Origin: Myxococcus sp. CA023
GTDB taxonomy: Bacteria > Myxococcota > Myxococcia > Myxococcales > Myxococcaceae
Length of the DNA: 64,000 nt
Reading direction: 5' to 3'
Assembly: GCF_010998615.1 (NCBI RefSeq)
Contig: NZ_JAAEAH010000029.1
Coordinates: 30,528-94,527, forward strand
Positions 1 through 8,401 of the stretch are shown here, piece after piece. The position numbers and the translations under genes were made by a program. A model generated the notes under the pieces. The model saw only the letters and a list, made by a program, of their open reading frames with translations. It made no database searches and was not told the origin of the DNA. How positions within the stretch are numbered: position 1 is the stretch's first letter; each line of letters opens with the position of its first letter.

Positions 1-402
1 GCGTCGGGCTGGGTGGAGGGCTACTGCGCCCCGGCGTGGATGGGCAGCTCCTTCACCGAGTACTCGGACCTGCGGCTCCAGTCGACGAACCCGCTGGTGA
101 CGGCGCCGCTCGTCGCGGTGGGCCTGGCCACGGTGCCCATGGACATCAACGTGGAGCTGGACATCGTCCACACCGCGCCGCACCGGCTGGTGCTGACGCT
201 GGAGGACCCGGGTGGTGAGACGGCCCTGCTGTGGGACGGTCCGAACGAGGGCACGCCGCCCTCGCGCATCGTCGTGACGCGGGGCATCCCGCGCGACGGC
301 GCCGTCAATGGTCGCTGGAAGCTGCACATCGCCAACCCGTCCGGGGTGGGCAGCGGCACGCTGCGCTCGTGGACGCTGAAGCTCACCAGCCGCTACGACT
401 GA
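1..402 (+). CDS. C-terminal part of secreted protein with P/Homo B-like domain (5' partial)
   Basis: The reading frame is open from the first base of the window and ends at TGA 400-402, so the N-terminus lies outside. The visible 133 residues form a beta-rich module with the features of the P/Homo B (proprotein convertase) domain: an alternating HRLVLTLEDPGG strand, a WDG turn, and a closing G-R-W-K-L-H-I followed by G-T-L-R-S-W-T-L. This domain normally sits C-terminal to secreted subtilisin-like or metalloprotease catalytic domains and helps folding. The catalytic part is not visible, so the enzyme class cannot be named. The N-terminal SGWVEGYC stretch may belong to the preceding domain. 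Confidence 0.7.
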   Translation, partial: ASGWVEGYCAPAWMGSSFTEYSDLRLQSTNPLVTAPLVAVGLATVPMDINVELDIVHTAPHRLVLTLEDPGGETALLWDGPNEGTPPSRIVVTRGIPRDGAVNGRWKLHIANPSGVGSGTLRSWTLKLTSRYD

Positions 403-461
403 GCCGGCTGTTTCGCGGTGGGCCTTCGCGCTTCGAGGGCCCACCGCGCGTTTCACGGTGG

Positions 462-1907
462 CTATGCGTGCCGGCTGGCGTGCACCGGTGGCCGCCGCTG
501 GGCCCAGGGCCGCGCCTGCTCGAGCTGCCCCGCCAGTTGGAACAGCGTGGCCTCGTCGGCATACCGGCCGGCGAACTGGACGCCGATGGGCAGGCCCTCC
601 GCGCTCCAGTGCAGGGGCACGGACATGGCGGGCTGCCCGGTGACGTTGAACAGCGCGGTGAAGGGGCAGTGGCCGAAGGCGTGGTCGTACCACTCCCGCG
701 CCGTCCGGGGCGCGTTGGCGTCCAGGAGGCCCAGCGGGAAGGGCGGCGCCGCGACCGTGGGCGACAGCAGCACGTCGTACTGCTGGAAGAAGGCGCCCAC
801 CTGACGTGACACGAGGTTGAACACGCCGAGCGCCCGTTGCAGGTCCGTGGCCTTCAGCTCGCGGCCGTGGCGCACCGCCGCCCAGGTGGTGGCCTCCTGC
901 AGCTCCGGTCCCGGGTCGCGGCCGGAGAACTGGCCCAGCATGCCCACCAGGGACGCCATGGTCGCCGACCAGACGGTGCTGACGGCCTCGTGCAGCAGTT
1001 GGCCGTCGTGCTCGGGCGCGGCCTCGACGACGTCATGGCCCAGCTCCGTACACAGGCGCGCCGCCGCTCGAGCGGCCTCCACACATTCGGCGCTCACCGG
1101 TGAGCCCATGGGGGCTTCCGTCATCAGCGCGATGCGCAGCCGGCCCGGCGCGCGGCCCACTTCCTCCAGATACGGGCGCTGCGGCGGCGGGGCGAAGTAC
1201 GGGTCGCCCGCCTCCGGGCCCTGGGTGGCGTCCAGCATCGCCGCGCTGTCGCGCACGCTGCGGGACAACACGTGCTCGATGCCCATGCCGAAGATGAAGT
1301 CACCCGCGTCCGGCCCCAGTGAGTTGCGGCCACGCGTGGGCTTCAGCCCGAAGACGCCGCAGAGCGACGCGGGGATGCGCAGCGAACCGCCACCGTCGTT
1401 GCCGTGGGCCACCGGGACGATGCCCGCAGCCACCGCCGCCGCCGAGCCGCCGCTGGAGCCTCCTGGACTGCGCTTCACGTCCCACGGATTGCGCGTGGGG
1501 CCGTGCAGTACCGGCTCCGTGGTGGCGTTGTTGCCGAACTCCGGTGCGTTCGTCCGGCCCAGCAACACCAGGCCCGCGCGCCGGTAGCGCGCCATCAACG
1601 CGCTGTCGTGGGGGAACACCGTCCCCTGGGCCATCCGGCTGCCCATGTCGGTGGGCACACCCGCGGCGTGCAGGCCAATGTCCTTGATGAGGAAGGGCAC
1701 GCCTCGGAAGGGGCCCTCGGGAATGCCTTGCTTCAGCGCCTCGCTGGCGTCGCCCTCTCGCGTGTCGATGACGGCGTTCAGCGCCGGGTTGACGGCGTGG
1801 ATGGCCTCCACCGCCACCCGGAGCAGCTCTTCGGGCGTGACTTCCTTCCGACGTACCAGCTCCGCCAATCCCACTGCGTCAAGGCGGCTGTAGTCATCCA
1901 GGTTCAT
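462..1907 (-). CDS. Amidase (amidase-signature family)
   Basis: This 481-residue protein is an amidase-signature hydrolase that cleaves a C-N amide bond; the substrate is not predictable. The Ser-cisSer-Lys triad is visible as K75 in V-P-F-L-I-K-D, the G-G-S-S-G-G-S segment at about 149-155, and the nucleophile S175 in D-G-G-G-S-L-R-I-P. Length is normal for the family. I chose ATG 1907 ([10 protein letters not shown]) because a GAGGGA ribosome site lies just upstream; a longer frame reaches 1934 but begins with unlike sequence. No signal peptide is seen, so it is probably cytoplasmic. It is 87 bases downstream of the lanthipeptide exporter on the same strand, but nothing ties it to that pathway. 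Confidence 0.9.
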   Translation of the reverse strand: MNLDDYSRLDAVGLAELVRRKEVTPEELLRVAVEAIHAVNPALNAVIDTREGDASEALKQGIPEGPFRGVPFLIKDIGLHAAGVPTDMGSRMAQGTVFPHDSALMARYRRAGLVLLGRTNAPEFGNNATTEPVLHGPTRNPWDVKRSPGGSSGGSAAAVAAGIVPVAHGNDGGGSLRIPASLCGVFGLKPTRGRNSLGPDAGDFIFGMGIEHVLSRSVRDSAAMLDATQGPEAGDPYFAPPPQRPYLEEVGRAPGRLRIALMTEAPMGSPVSAECVEAARAAARLCTELGHDVVEAAPEHDGQLLHEAVSTVWSATMASLVGMLGQFSGRDPGPELQEATTWAAVRHGRELKATDLQRALGVFNLVSRQVGAFFQQYDVLLSPTVAAPPFPLGLLDANAPRTAREWYDHAFGHCPFTALFNVTGQPAMSVPLHWSAEGLPIGVQFAGRYADEATLFQLAGQLEQARPWAQRRPPVHASRHA

Positions 1908-1994
1908 GAATCCCTCACAGGCGCCGGTGGACATGCGGCGGATCGGGCGCGGGAAGCAGGATATTCACGAATCCCAGGTAGTGCTCCAGGCGCC

Positions 1995-4196
1995 TCAGCC
2001 CGTCGCCTGGGTGCGCTCCTCCCGTTGTGCATTCACCAGCGACGCGTAGGTGCCCTGGCGCTCCAGCAGCTCCTGGTGCCGGCCGACCTCCACCACCTGG
2101 CCGGCCTCCATGACGAGGATGGTGTCGGCGTTGCGCACCGTGCTGAGCCGGTGGGCGATGACGACACGCGTGCACTTCAGGGACGCCAGCGCCTGCTGCA
2201 CGTGCGCCTCGGTGGTGGCGTCCAGGGCGCTGGTGGCTTCATCGAGCAGGAGGATGGCGGGCCTGCGCACCAGGGCGCGCGCCAGGGCCAGTCTCTGCCG
2301 CTGGCCACCGGACATGGAGAGGCCCCGGTCCGTCAGCGGCGTGTCGTACTGCATGGGCATGGCCATGATGTCGTCGTGGATGTGGGCCCGCTTCGCGGCC
2401 TCCACGACACGGTCCATGTCCAGGTCTGGGTCGCTCAGGGTGATGTTCTCCCGCAGCGACGCGTTGAAGAACGAGGCATCCTGCAACACCACGCCCAGTT
2501 GGCTGCGCACCGCGCGCAGGTCCAACTCGCCCAGCTCCGCGCCGTCGTACCGGACGTGTCCGGAGGTGGGCAGGTAGAGCCCCAGCAGCAGGTGCGCCAG
2601 GGTGCTCTTGCCCGCGCCCGAACGGCCGACGAGCGCCACCATCTGCCCCGGCTCTACGCTGACCGACACGCCCTGCACCACCCAGGCGGAGTGGGGGTTG
2701 TAACGGAAGCGCACGTCCTCCAGGGTGACGGCGCCGAGCAGCGTGGGCGCGCGGCCCCGGTGCGCCGCGTCGCGTTCGGGGGGCGTGTCCAGCACGTCGT
2801 TGATGCGCTCCAGGTAGGTGCTCAGGAACTGGAGCTGCCCTCCGGTGCCCAGCAGGTTGGACAGGGGCACCAGCAGCGCGGTGGCCAGCGCGTTGATGCT
2901 CAGCATCTGTCCCAGGGACATCGCGCCGTCCAGCACGCGCCACGCGCCCACGCACAGCAATACCAGTGGGGACACGCGGCGCAGCGTGCCCGTCAACGCA
3001 TCCAGCCACGCGGAGAGGCGGCCTCGCTCCAGCTCCACGTTGAGCAGGTCCACGTAGAGGTTGGAGTAGCTGCCCACCATGCGGCCCTCCACGCCGAAGG
3101 CCTTGAGCGTCTGCATGCCGGACAGCATGGCCATCAGGTAGCTCTGGCTGCGCACGCCCATGTCCAGGCTGCGCGACAACTGGCTGCGTTGTCTGGCCCG
3201 GGGAATCGCGAACACCAGCACCTGCAACAGGCCCAGGCCCACCACCAACAGCCCGAGCGACGCATCCGCCACCAGCAGCAGGCCCAGGTAGAGGAGCACC
3301 AGCGCACCGTCGAGCGCGCTGGACAGCAGGCCGGTGGAGAGCAGATCGCGGATGGCCTGCTGCGAGCCCAGCCGCGTCAGCAGGTCGCCCGCGGGCCGGA
3401 GCTGGAAGAACGGGTAGGCCAGGCTCACCAGATGGTCTAGCAGCCCCTGCGTCATCTGCGAGTCCAGCCGCGTGCGCAGCTCCACCAGGAGCTGGCCTCG
3501 CACCACCGACGTGAGCAGCTCGAAGAGCAACACTCCCGCGAGCGCCGCGGACAGCACCCCCATCAGCGAGTAGTCCTGCCGGGGCACCACGCGGTCCACC
3601 ACCATGCCGGTGAGCAGCGGCACCGCCAGCGTCAGCACCTGGAGCACGGCGGACAGCGCGAGCACCTTCACCAGCGTGCCGGCCTGTCGCTTCACCAGGG
3701 GCACCAGGTAGCGGTAGGGCCCGCGCCGCGTGTGGCCCGGCTGGAAGTTCTCGGACGGCTCCAGCAGCAGCGCCACGCCGGTGAAGCACTGGCTGAACTG
3801 CTCCATGGAGACGCGGCGGCGGCCCTGGTCGGGGTCCACCACTTCGACCCAGCCGCGGCCCAGGCGTTCGAAGACGACGTAGTGCGTGAAGCGCCAGTGG
3901 AGGATGGTGGCCGGAGGCAGGAAGGGCAGCCGGTCCAGGTCCACGGAGATGGCGCGCACGCGCAGGCCCAGCTTCTGGGCGGCGGCCTTCAGCGCCTTCG
4001 CGCTGGCGCCGTCACGTCCGGGGCCTGTCACCTCGCGCACCGCGTCCAGGCCCATGTGGCGGCCGTGGTAGGCCAGCACCATGGCCAGACAGGCGGCGCC
4101 ACAGTCCGTCATCGTCATCTGCCGCACTTCAGGCACGCGCTTGCGCAGGCCGAGTCTCCACCAGCGCTGAGTCTGCTGCGGAGCCTCGGCCGTCAT
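1995..4196 (-). CDS. Lanthipeptide C39 peptidase/ABC exporter (LanT-type)
   Basis: The 733-residue protein combines leader cleavage and export of the adjacent lanthipeptides at the inner membrane. The N-terminal C39 peptidase has catalytic C32 (T-D-C-G-A-A-C), H105 (T-H-Y-V-V-F) and D121 (V-D-P-D-Q-G). A six-helix ABC membrane domain follows (about 160-450), then an ATPase with Walker A G-R-S-G-A-G-K-S-T near 523-531, signature L-S-M-S-G-G-Q, Walker B I-L-L-L-D-E and an H-loop A-H-R-L-S-T. The C39 domain fits the double-glycine-type ends of both precursor leaders. Its ATG overlaps the stop of the upstream 71-residue gene (ATGA), so the two are translationally coupled. The start at 4196 is supported by an upstream GGAAGGA. 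Confidence 0.93.
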   Translation of the reverse strand: MTAEAPQQTQRWWRLGLRKRVPEVRQMTMTDCGAACLAMVLAYHGRHMGLDAVREVTGPGRDGASAKALKAAAQKLGLRVRAISVDLDRLPFLPPATILHWRFTHYVVFERLGRGWVEVVDPDQGRRRVSMEQFSQCFTGVALLLEPSENFQPGHTRRGPYRYLVPLVKRQAGTLVKVLALSAVLQVLTLAVPLLTGMVVDRVVPRQDYSLMGVLSAALAGVLLFELLTSVVRGQLLVELRTRLDSQMTQGLLDHLVSLAYPFFQLRPAGDLLTRLGSQQAIRDLLSTGLLSSALDGALVLLYLGLLLVADASLGLLVVGLGLLQVLVFAIPRARQRSQLSRSLDMGVRSQSYLMAMLSGMQTLKAFGVEGRMVGSYSNLYVDLLNVELERGRLSAWLDALTGTLRRVSPLVLLCVGAWRVLDGAMSLGQMLSINALATALLVPLSNLLGTGGQLQFLSTYLERINDVLDTPPERDAAHRGRAPTLLGAVTLEDVRFRYNPHSAWVVQGVSVSVEPGQMVALVGRSGAGKSTLAHLLLGLYLPTSGHVRYDGAELGELDLRAVRSQLGVVLQDASFFNASLRENITLSDPDLDMDRVVEAAKRAHIHDDIMAMPMQYDTPLTDRGLSMSGGQRQRLALARALVRRPAILLLDEATSALDATTEAHVQQALASLKCTRVVIAHRLSTVRNADTILVMEAGQVVEVGRHQELLERQGTYASLVNAQREERTQATG

Positions 4197-4408
4197 GGCG
4201 GCACGTTTCCTTCCGGGGCAATGAGCGCCGGCCATGCCAGGACACCGAGCGCCAGCGCGAGGCCGAAGACGAACAGGAGCGCGAACGTCCACCGCGTCCA
4301 CTGGCCACCGATGCGCAGCAGGTCACCTTCGTCCTGCACGACGCGCTGGTAGTGCGCCAGGGCTTCCTTGCGGAAGATGGAGGGGCGGCCGTCGGTGGGT
4401 GGCTGCAT
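4193..4408 (-). CDS. HlyD-like N-terminal membrane stub (71 aa)
   Basis: This small protein has a soluble N-terminus (S-I-F-R-K-E-A-L-A-H-Y-Q), a W-T-R-W-T entry and one strong membrane helix of about 20 residues near the C-terminus, ending I-A-P-E-G-N-V-P-P. The layout matches the first 60-70 residues of HlyD/membrane-fusion subunits found beside peptidase-ABC exporters. The whole periplasmic barrel-sandwich and coiled-coil part of a normal 350-450 residue adaptor is absent. The frame closes with an ATGA overlap into the exporter, so it does not look like random decay. It may be a minimal exporter subunit or a truncated adaptor kept for coupling. The family assignment is from sequence memory only. 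Confidence 0.65.
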   Translation of the reverse strand: MQPPTDGRPSIFRKEALAHYQRVVQDEGDLLRIGGQWTRWTFALLFVFGLALALGVLAWPALIAPEGNVPP

Positions 4409-4432
4409 CGCGGGGACGTTAGCGCATGGGGT

Positions 4433-4488
4433 GGGGGACTGGCCCGGGACTGAACCAGTCCCCCTCTGGCCCGGTCATGTTCCGGGCC
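4433..4488 (-). terminator. Tandem hairpins downstream of the second lanthipeptide precursor
   Basis: Two perfect inverted repeats lie just after the precursor stop codon on the minus strand. The first pairs 4468-4474 with 4482-4488 (GGCCCGG/CCGGGCC, 7-base loop). The second pairs 4433-4442 with 4455-4464 (GGGGGACTGG/CCAGTCCCCC, 12-base loop). No T-run follows, so they are not classical intrinsic terminators. They could attenuate read-through or protect the precursor mRNA, giving more precursor than exporter. Confidence 0.6.
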
Positions 4489-4502
4489 CTACCGCCGCTT
4501 CA

Positions 4503-4712
4503 CTACATGCACACGTAGGGCGGGCACGGCGTGCAGTAGTAGCTGCCGAACTGCTCGCAGCTGTCCGCACCCGAGATGCTCTCCAGGACCTCGTCGCTCA
4601 GCTCCAGCTCGGCGGCGGGGTTGGCGGGCAGGGACGCGCGCTCCTCCGACGACAGGCTGTTGAAGTACTCGGGGTCACGCCACGCACGGAGGATGTGTTC
4701 CTTCTTGCTCAT
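4503..4712 (-). CDS. Class II lanthipeptide precursor 1 (mersacidin/lichenicidin-type leader)
   Basis: The 69-residue precursor starts MSKKEHILRAWRDPEYFNSL and has the acidic leader typical of the mersacidin/lichenicidin class II family (E-E-R-A-S-L-P-A-N-P). The leader ends L-E-S-I-S-G-A, a double-glycine-type site for the C39 exporter. The predicted core is about 20 residues, with Ser at core positions 2 and 8, Thr at 12 and Cys at 3, 11, 14 and 19. It contains C-T-P-C-P-P followed two residues later by the last Cys. Three dehydratable residues against four cysteines allow at most three lanthionine rings. It has a good GGAG ribosome site duplicated from the upstream precursor. Confidence 0.9.
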   Translation of the reverse strand: MSKKEHILRAWRDPEYFNSLSSEERASLPANPAAELELSDEVLESISGADSCEQFGSYYCTPCPPYVCM

Positions 4713-4725
4713 GACTGCTCCTGGA
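4599..4725 (-). repeat. Tandem repeat copy 1 (leader plus ribosome site)
   Basis: About 127 bases, repeated at 4842-4968 with an exact 243-base offset and only about three mismatches by eye. It covers the conserved leader of precursor 1 and its upstream ribosome site. The divergent core-coding DNA lies outside the repeat. Confidence 0.9.
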
Positions 4726-4742
4726 TAGGAAAGGGGGTCGAA

Positions 4743-4955
4743 TCAGAGACAGTGCCGCGGCGGGCACGGCGTGCAGATGGCGCTGGACTGGCCGGGCAGG
4801 CAGAAGTCGCCGCCGGTGATGACCTCCAGGAGGTCGTCCCCCAACTCCAACTCGGCGGCGGGGTTGGCGGGCAGGGACGCGCGCTCCTCCGACGACAGGC
4901 TGTTGAAGTATTCGGGGTCACGCCACGCACGGAGGATGTGTTCCTTCTTGCTCAT
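4743..4955 (-). CDS. Class II lanthipeptide precursor 2 (mersacidin/lichenicidin-type leader)
   Basis: This 70-residue precursor has a leader identical to that of precursor 1 for its first 38 residues. It ends with a canonical double glycine, L-E-V-I-T-G-G. The core of about 21 residues has Ser at core positions 8 and 9, Thr at 13 and Cys at 3, 12, 15 and 20. It shares C-T-P-C-P-P-x-x-C with its partner, but the N-terminal half differs (D-F-C-L-P-G-Q here, D-S-C-E-Q-F-G there). The ATG overlaps the synthetase stop codon (ATGA), so it is translated directly after LanM. The pair could act as a two-component lanthipeptide or as two variants; the sequence does not decide this. Confidence 0.9.
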   Translation of the reverse strand: MSKKEHILRAWRDPEYFNSLSSEERASLPANPAAELELGDDLLEVITGGDFCLPGQSSAICTPCPPRHCL

Positions 4956-4968
4956 GACTGCTCCTGGA
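4842..4968 (-). repeat. Tandem repeat copy 2 (leader plus ribosome site)
   Basis: Partner of the 4599-4725 copy. In this copy the ribosome-site part also encodes the last residues of LanM (F-Q-E-Q-S), which suggests it is the ancestral copy and that duplication carried a piece of the lanM 3' end downstream. Confidence 0.9.
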
Positions 4969-7900
4969 ATGGGCTGGAGGGACGGCCATCCGGGGTGCCC
5001 AGCCCTTCACCTCGGACGATTCGTGGAGACGCGACCGTCAGCAGCGAGGGCAACCGCTCCGGCATGGCCAGCCGCGCCAGTCCGTAGGCGATGCCCGCCA
5101 GGCCCACCATCATGCCCGGCGTCTCCGTGCTGCCTTGCAGGCCGAAGAGGTAGCCGTGCTCGGAGATGCCGCGCAGGATGCCGCCCGCCACCGCGTTCGT
5201 GCGCTCCTGGAGCTTTGAGTCCCCGAGCGTGGCCGCCGCTTCCAACAGGAAGTCCGCGTTGCCCAGGTCGCCGTGACACAGACCGTGGTTGCGTCCGAAG
5301 CCCCGAGCCAGCGTGGAGTCCAGCGCGATGGCAATCTCCTCGCGCACCGCGGCGTCGTCCACGAAGGAGAGCCCGGACAGTCGCGCCAGGCCGATGCCGG
5401 GGGCGCCGGTACACCACGCCCAGAGGAAGTGCTCCGCGCCTTCCGCTGTCGCCGCCAGCTCCTTCGCGCCCACGCGGAGGTCGGGCCAGTTGCGCTCCTC
5501 GGGCGTATAGAGCCCGCGCTCGTATTCCATGCCCGCGACCGCGGCGTCACGCAGGCGCATATCGCCCGTCCGCGCGAACAGCCGCAGCAGCGCCAGGCTG
5601 ATGCCGGCGGCTCCGTGCGCCATGCCCGCGAGGTAACGGTTTCCGGCGGCTTCGCAAATCCAGGCCGCGCCTCGGGCCTGGGGCGTGGACGTCTCCAGCA
5701 GCCGTTGGCCGCAGGCGTCCACCGTGGCCCATAACGTGTCCGACGGGCGGTGCTCACCGAGCACCAACAGCGCCAGGAGGCAGCCCGCGGCGCCCGCGCC
5801 CACGTCCAGCACCGTGTCCTTCTCCACCAGGGGCCGCAGCCGCCGTACGTACCCAGCGGCCTCGTCCAGGAGCGCGTCGTCCTTCCACAGCACGCCCAGG
5901 TGCGTCAGCGCGTAGAGGATGCCGCCCCAGCCGTTGAGGATGCCCAGCCCCACCACGCTGGCGGGCTCCTCCGCAAGGAGGCGCGCCTGGGTGCGCAGCG
6001 TCGCCCGCGCAAGCCGCGTGAAGCGCGCGTCTTGCGTGACGTCCCCCAGGTAGCCCAGCGCGAGCGCGATGCCCGCGCGGCCCTGGAACACGTCCGGCCC
6101 CGGCGACCCGAGCCTCCAACCGCCGTCTCCCGCATCCAGGCCGAGCCAGTGCGCTTCGTCACGGCGCTCGAAGGCCAATGGCAGCAGCCGTTCGCCCGCG
6201 CGTCGTGCTTCCGCGAGCAACGCGTCGCGGAGGCCGGGCTGGGTGTGCTCCCGGAAGGGATACGTCGGACGCGCCACCGTCTGCGAGCTCAGCAGCAGGA
6301 CATCCAGCGAGCGCTCCAGTACCCAGCGCTGCCGCGTCTGGTCCTCCGGCGACAGGCCCTCCAGCCGGAGGCGCACGCGCGCCATGCCCGTCTCCTGGAA
6401 GAAGTCCGGCAGGCGCTGGCCCGAGCCCGCCTCCAGGTCCTTCGAGTCGGCGCGCGCGGTGAAGTACGGCAGGTCTCCCCGCTCCAACTGCTCCGTCTCC
6501 AGGGGCACCAGCGCCGCGAAGTCCGGGACAGGCACCACGGCGCGCCACAGGTGGTCGAAGAAGCGTTGGCGCTCGAGCCCATCCGTCAGCGTGTGCGGGT
6601 GGTAGCTCTCGAAGAGGAGCGCGCCATACACCGCCGTGTTGCGGAAGAGGATGCGCATGGGCACGTGCGCGAAGGCGGCCAGCGGCCCGTCCTCGGCGAG
6701 CAGCGCCTCGCGGTGCTCCAGCAGCAGGCCGTACATGCGGGTGAAGCCGTCGGCCAGGGCGTCGCGGTAGGCCAGCACGGGCGCGGCTTCGCCGTCCAGT
6801 CGCGGCAGGTTGTTGGACCCGGGCAGCTCCACCGGCCGCCGCTCGAAGCGCATCCGGTCCGTTCCTCGCTCCGCCGTCATCAAGTAGGCCTGCGGCGTGA
6901 GCTGACCTGCACGAGCGCCCAGTCCGCTCAGGTCCACACCGGCCTTCTTGCGTGTGCCCCAGAACTGCTGCGGCAGCAGTCCGCTGCGGAGCACCGACAC
7001 CGGCGGCGCCTCCACGGCGTGCTCGGAGTCTCGAAGCGTGCGCGTGCCCGACAGCGGGTGGAAGAGCGTCTCCACGTCCACCAGCACCGGGTGCTCACCG
7101 GCGGCGATGAGGTTCTCGAAGTGCAGGTCCGTGCCGTCCAGCGCGTGCATCAGCGCGACATAGGCGCCCTGGCGTTCGTAGAAGCGCCGGACCTCCTCCG
7201 CCGACGCGCACGGCGCGGGGTCCACGTACTCCATCCACCCGTATTCGCCTCGGTCCAGCGCCTCCGCGCCCTTCATCGTGGGCGTGGCGCCACGCGCGTT
7301 GAGCCACGTGAGGAGCTGCTGGAGTCCGGCCTCTGCTCCCAGTGAGCGCGGCTTGTAGACAATCCGCGGCCCGGACTCGAAGCGGAGGATGAAGACGCCC
7401 TGGCCGCCCCGGTGCGGGTCGGAGAGGCCGCCGCGTGCCTCGACCAGCGCGCCGGGAGACTTGCCCGCGTTGAACCGCTGCCAGAGCAGGGGCGCGTCCC
7501 GCGTCAGCCGCTTCATCAGCCCCAGGCAGTTGGACTCCCACTCCGCGATGCGCAGGACGGCGCAGCGGGCCAGCACCGGGTAGCGCTCCAGGATGTCCAG
7601 GGCGACCTGCGGCTGACGCAGCCGCTTCGTGAAGTCCTGGAAGCGCGCCTCCGGTGTGTCGCCCGCGAGCAGCCCCTCCAACTGGGCGGCATGGAGCTCC
7701 ACCACCATGGCGCGGCCCAGCACTGGTGCCAGCACCTGGGGCAGGTGGCCCAGCATCGTGGAGACGACGACGCTCGGCTCCAGGTCGAGCCCAGGCGCGG
7801 CGTGCTTCATGGGCTTCAACGCGGCGGTGAGCTGAGTCACGGCGCGCGACACCAGCGGCTCCACCAGGGGCAGGAAGGCTGAACGGTCCGGGCCCTCCGT

Positions 7901-8275
7901 GCGCTCGGGCCAGATGACGGGCGCGTGAGAGGGCTCCGCGTAGGCGCGCTCCAGCACCTGCACCCAGCCGGGGACTTCAGCAGGCGGGGTCCAAGGCGCC
8001 TCGGTGGGTACCTCCAGCAGCGCGAGCAGCTCCGCCTCGGTCAGCCCCGACGATTGCAGTCTGCGCTGCCACCAGTCCGCCTGTCCGAAGGGCTCCTGCT
8101 GACGCCATGCATCCAATCGCTTGCGCGCCGCAGCGGATGTGTCTTGTTGCGTCGTACTGGCTTTGAGAGTGAATTCGGCCCGCTCGGTGAGTGTGGTGGC
8201 CCGTGCCCAGCGTGCGAACCGCGACGGAGTGTTGGCTCCCTGCGTCGCCTCGTCCTGCCTCTGCGTGATTTCCAC
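4952..8275 (-). CDS. lanM: Class II lanthipeptide synthetase LanM
   Basis: At 1107 residues this is a full-length bifunctional LanM. It dehydrates Ser/Thr in the precursor cores and then closes lanthionine rings. The N-terminal dehydratase (DUF4135-like, about 150-700) carries the kinase-like D-G-T-D-L-H-F-E-N and L-V-D-V-E-T-L-F-H-P motifs. The C-terminal LanC-like cyclase has its zinc ligands at C955 (W-C-T-G-A-P-G), C1000 and H1001 (C-H-G-D-L-G). The start codon is GTG at 8275 with GAGAGG a few bases upstream. Its stop overlaps the start of precursor 2. It is the first gene of the lan operon; the divergent promoter region is 8276-8401. Function is clear; the product is unknown. Confidence 0.95.
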   Translation of the reverse strand: MEITQRQDEATQGANTPSRFARWARATTLTERAEFTLKASTTQQDTSAAARKRLDAWRQQEPFGQADWWQRRLQSSGLTEAELLALLEVPTEAPWTPPAEVPGWVQVLERAYAEPSHAPVIWPERTEGPDRSAFLPLVEPLVSRAVTQLTAALKPMKHAAPGLDLEPSVVVSTMLGHLPQVLAPVLGRAMVVELHAAQLEGLLAGDTPEARFQDFTKRLRQPQVALDILERYPVLARCAVLRIAEWESNCLGLMKRLTRDAPLLWQRFNAGKSPGALVEARGGLSDPHRGGQGVFILRFESGPRIVYKPRSLGAEAGLQQLLTWLNARGATPTMKGAEALDRGEYGWMEYVDPAPCASAEEVRRFYERQGAYVALMHALDGTDLHFENLIAAGEHPVLVDVETLFHPLSGTRTLRDSEHAVEAPPVSVLRSGLLPQQFWGTRKKAGVDLSGLGARAGQLTPQAYLMTAERGTDRMRFERRPVELPGSNNLPRLDGEAAPVLAYRDALADGFTRMYGLLLEHREALLAEDGPLAAFAHVPMRILFRNTAVYGALLFESYHPHTLTDGLERQRFFDHLWRAVVPVPDFAALVPLETEQLERGDLPYFTARADSKDLEAGSGQRLPDFFQETGMARVRLRLEGLSPEDQTRQRWVLERSLDVLLLSSQTVARPTYPFREHTQPGLRDALLAEARRAGERLLPLAFERRDEAHWLGLDAGDGGWRLGSPGPDVFQGRAGIALALGYLGDVTQDARFTRLARATLRTQARLLAEEPASVVGLGILNGWGGILYALTHLGVLWKDDALLDEAAGYVRRLRPLVEKDTVLDVGAGAAGCLLALLVLGEHRPSDTLWATVDACGQRLLETSTPQARGAAWICEAAGNRYLAGMAHGAAGISLALLRLFARTGDMRLRDAAVAGMEYERGLYTPEERNWPDLRVGAKELAATAEGAEHFLWAWCTGAPGIGLARLSGLSFVDDAAVREEIAIALDSTLARGFGRNHGLCHGDLGNADFLLEAAATLGDSKLQERTNAVAGGILRGISEHGYLFGLQGSTETPGMMVGLAGIAYGLARLAMPERLPSLLTVASPRIVRGEGLGTPDGRPSSPFQEQS

Positions 8276-8401
8276 GCGTCCTCTCGTTTCCTGGGCAAAA
8301 CCCGGTGAGCTGGCTTCGTTGGAGTGTCAGGGAGACGACTGTGATACAGGTAAGTCATTTCATCTTTGCATGTCAATGCTGAGCGCCCGTGTTCGCTTGG
8401 C
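8276..8401. promoter_or_regulatory. Promoter region upstream of the lanthipeptide operon
   Basis: This is a 126-base gap with a clear drop in G+C around 8340-8400, between the GTG of lanM and the GMC-like remnant on the other strand. It is the only available place for the lan operon promoter. No sigma-factor consensus or strong inverted repeat could be assigned by eye. Confidence 0.45.

Noticed and set aside
462..1907. Amidase as a member of the lanthipeptide cluster
   Set aside because: Same strand but 87 bases from the exporter gene, and amidases are not part of class II lanthipeptide pathways; no direct evidence of a link.
1404..3440. Long plus-strand open frame opposite the amidase and exporter genes
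   Set aside because: Its composition is typical of antisense frames in GC-rich DNA, and it crosses two well-supported genes.
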